From NCBI RefSeq assembly GCF_000189635.1, contig NW_002476352.1, forward strand, positions 1 to 64,000: DNA of 64,000 nucleotides, given 5' to 3'. Every line of letters starts with the position of its first letter. The first letter of the stretch is position 1. Under the pieces are notes generated by a model. It was not told where the DNA came from. It searched no databases and worked only from the letters and a program-made list of their open reading frames with translations. This document shows, piece after piece, positions 62,789 through 64,000 of this stretch. This DNA comes from Tetrahymena thermophila SB210 (lineage: Eukaryota > Ciliophora > Oligohymenophorea > Hymenostomatida > Tetrahymenidae). Both the position numbers and the translations under genes were made by a program.

Positions 62789-64000
62789 TTTCACAAAATA
62801 AATTAATAAACCATATCAAAATAATTGGGTGATCTCTTACTTGCTTTTGATTATTTGCTTAACACTATTTTAATGATACTTATTTTTGATAGAGATATTT
62901 AATAATTCCTTTTTTCGATTATTTTCTGAGCAATTTAATCAATGTAAATGCGAAACAATTAATTCCAATATCTAAAAATAAATTGAAATCAAATAATAAT
63001 TGAATTTACCATTTAAATTGAAGTTTATATTGAAATTAATTAATATTAACCTCTAAAAATTTTCAACTATTTACAATAAACATAATTTAGGCAGATTGAA
63101 TATAAAGCAGTATTTTGAGACAGTCTCAAAAATATTTACAAATAGTTAATTTTTTTTGTGCGAGTTAAAACAAATATAAAAAATTATTTTTTAGATTTTA
63201 AAAGGGAATCAAATATTTTTAAGATTTTTTTAGGATTAAAATTTATTTTTTTAAGATAAAAATCTATAGATATATTGCTGAGTTGTTTCTTTTAATTATA
63301 TAAATTCAGAGGGAAATTATATTTTGGATATATTTTTCTTATTAGAAGAAAGTAGAAATTTTATTCCAATAATTAAATTTGATTATTTGGATAAAAATGC
63401 TTTATTAAAAAATATTAATTAAAGAATGAATGAATATTTGTTTTCATAATTTTAGGTGCTAAAAAATAAAATAATTTAAAGCAACTTATTTCTTTATTTT
63501 TTGGAATTTTTTTAGCAATTTCGTAATCATTCTAATTTCCAATAAAATGATATTTTCATTGCTAAAATTAGAAATTACCAACTCCTTTTCAACTTTTTAG
63601 GATATTCAATCAAATATTTTGTTAAATTCTCTACAAAGTGATTGCCTGACCTTTTTTAATAAAAAAATTATCAATCTATGAATGAATATTTGTTTTCATA
63701 ATTTTAGGTGCTAAAATTAAAATAATTTAAAGCAACTTATTTCTTTATTTTTTGGAATTTTTTTAGCAATTTCGTAATGATTCTAATTTCCAATAAAATG
63801 ATATTTTCATTACTGTAATTAGAAATTACCAACTCTTTTTCAACTTTTTAGGATACTCAATAAAATATTTTGCTAGATCTTCTACAAAGTGATAGCTTAA
63901 TGTTTTTTAATAAAGAATTTAGAATAAAATTGTTGGGAATTATTTTTAATTTTTTAAAAATGACAAAAAAGTGAATGAAAATATTTCAATGTTAATATGT
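62789..64000. other. Non-coding window end
   Basis: AT-rich with no supported gene. Contains the 252-bp duplication at 63429-63925. Confidence 0.6.
63429..63925. repeat. Tandem direct duplication, period 252 bp
   Basis: AATGAATATTTGTTTTCATA begins at 63429 and 63681. Shared downstream motifs are AATTTTAGGTGCTAAAA, GCAACTTATTTCTTTATTTT, TTTTAGCAATTTCGTAAT, ATGATATTTTCATT and TTCAACTTTTTAGGATA. The copies differ by few substitutions, indicating a recent event. No reading frame is conserved. Confidence 0.92.

Noticed and set aside
1..64000. Telomere repeats (GGGGTT/CCCCAA), chromosome-breakage-type sites, tRNA, rRNA and telomerase RNA
   Set aside because: I looked for the characteristic repeats, breakage core AAACCAACC, B-box-like motifs and known ciliate RNA landmarks and saw none convincing. 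A covariance-model scan would settle the RNA question.
1..64000. Interpreting the many in-frame TAA/TAG as pseudogenes or a bacterial/viral origin
   Set aside because: TAA and TAG fall at Gln-compatible positions inside conserved domains (thioredoxin, kinase, channel, hydrolase), while genes end in TGA. This is the ciliate code, not gene decay.

Overview
This window looks like a macronuclear chromosome segment of a ciliate, most likely Tetrahymena. The sequence is extremely A+T-rich. Long conserved proteins read through only if TAA and TAG are taken as glutamine and TGA as the sole stop (ciliate nuclear code). Introns are short, AT-rich and GT...AG. All CDS spans below use that code; coordinates run from start codon to stop codon, with exons listed in the evidence. 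There are no telomere repeats, so this is an internal segment. I found no tRNA, rRNA or CRISPR.

Layout, left to right. (1) 1-1302: 3' end of a leucine-rich-repeat (LRR) gene on +, built from 90-nt one-repeat exons. (2) 3404-5632 and 6567-8818: tandem paralogues of a two-TM-segment protein with a long Gln/Ser-rich tail (+). (3) 10520-10909: small thioredoxin (+), convergent with a protein kinase on - (11705-13620). (4) 15411-20497: very large cyclic-nucleotide-type K+ channel with a CCHC knuckle and a ~870-residue Q/N-rich tail (+). (5) 20498-24068: long gene-poor stretch. (6) 24069-26603: divergent protein kinase (+). (7) 26604-30069: gene-poor. (8) 30070-33228: ABHD17-type serine hydrolase with a huge disordered extension, one exon (+). 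(9) 34260-34886: small membrane protein (+). (10) 35467-38296: Cys-rich type I membrane protein (+). (11) 39154-41677: second LRR exon array, partly decayed (+). (12) 42187-48999 and 50808-57403: two tandem, almost exon-for-exon identical giant surface proteins on -. Each has a signal peptide, two non-Cys modules flanking Cys-rich repeats, a long Cys-rich stalk, one TM, a cytoplasmic loop and a multi-TM C-terminus. (13) 57404-60805: spacer holding relics of LRR exons on -. (14) 60806-62788: half-length relative of the two giant proteins on +. (15) 62789-64000: non-coding, with a 252-bp tandem duplication.

Taken together, the right half is a cluster of predicted cell-surface or secreted Cys-rich proteins that arose by local duplication. 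The left half carries signalling genes (K+ channel, two kinases, ABHD17-like hydrolase). LRR exon arrays sit at both ends of the cluster, whole on one side and as relics on the other. No operon-like organisation is expected or seen. Functional links between neighbours are not implied except for the duplicated families.
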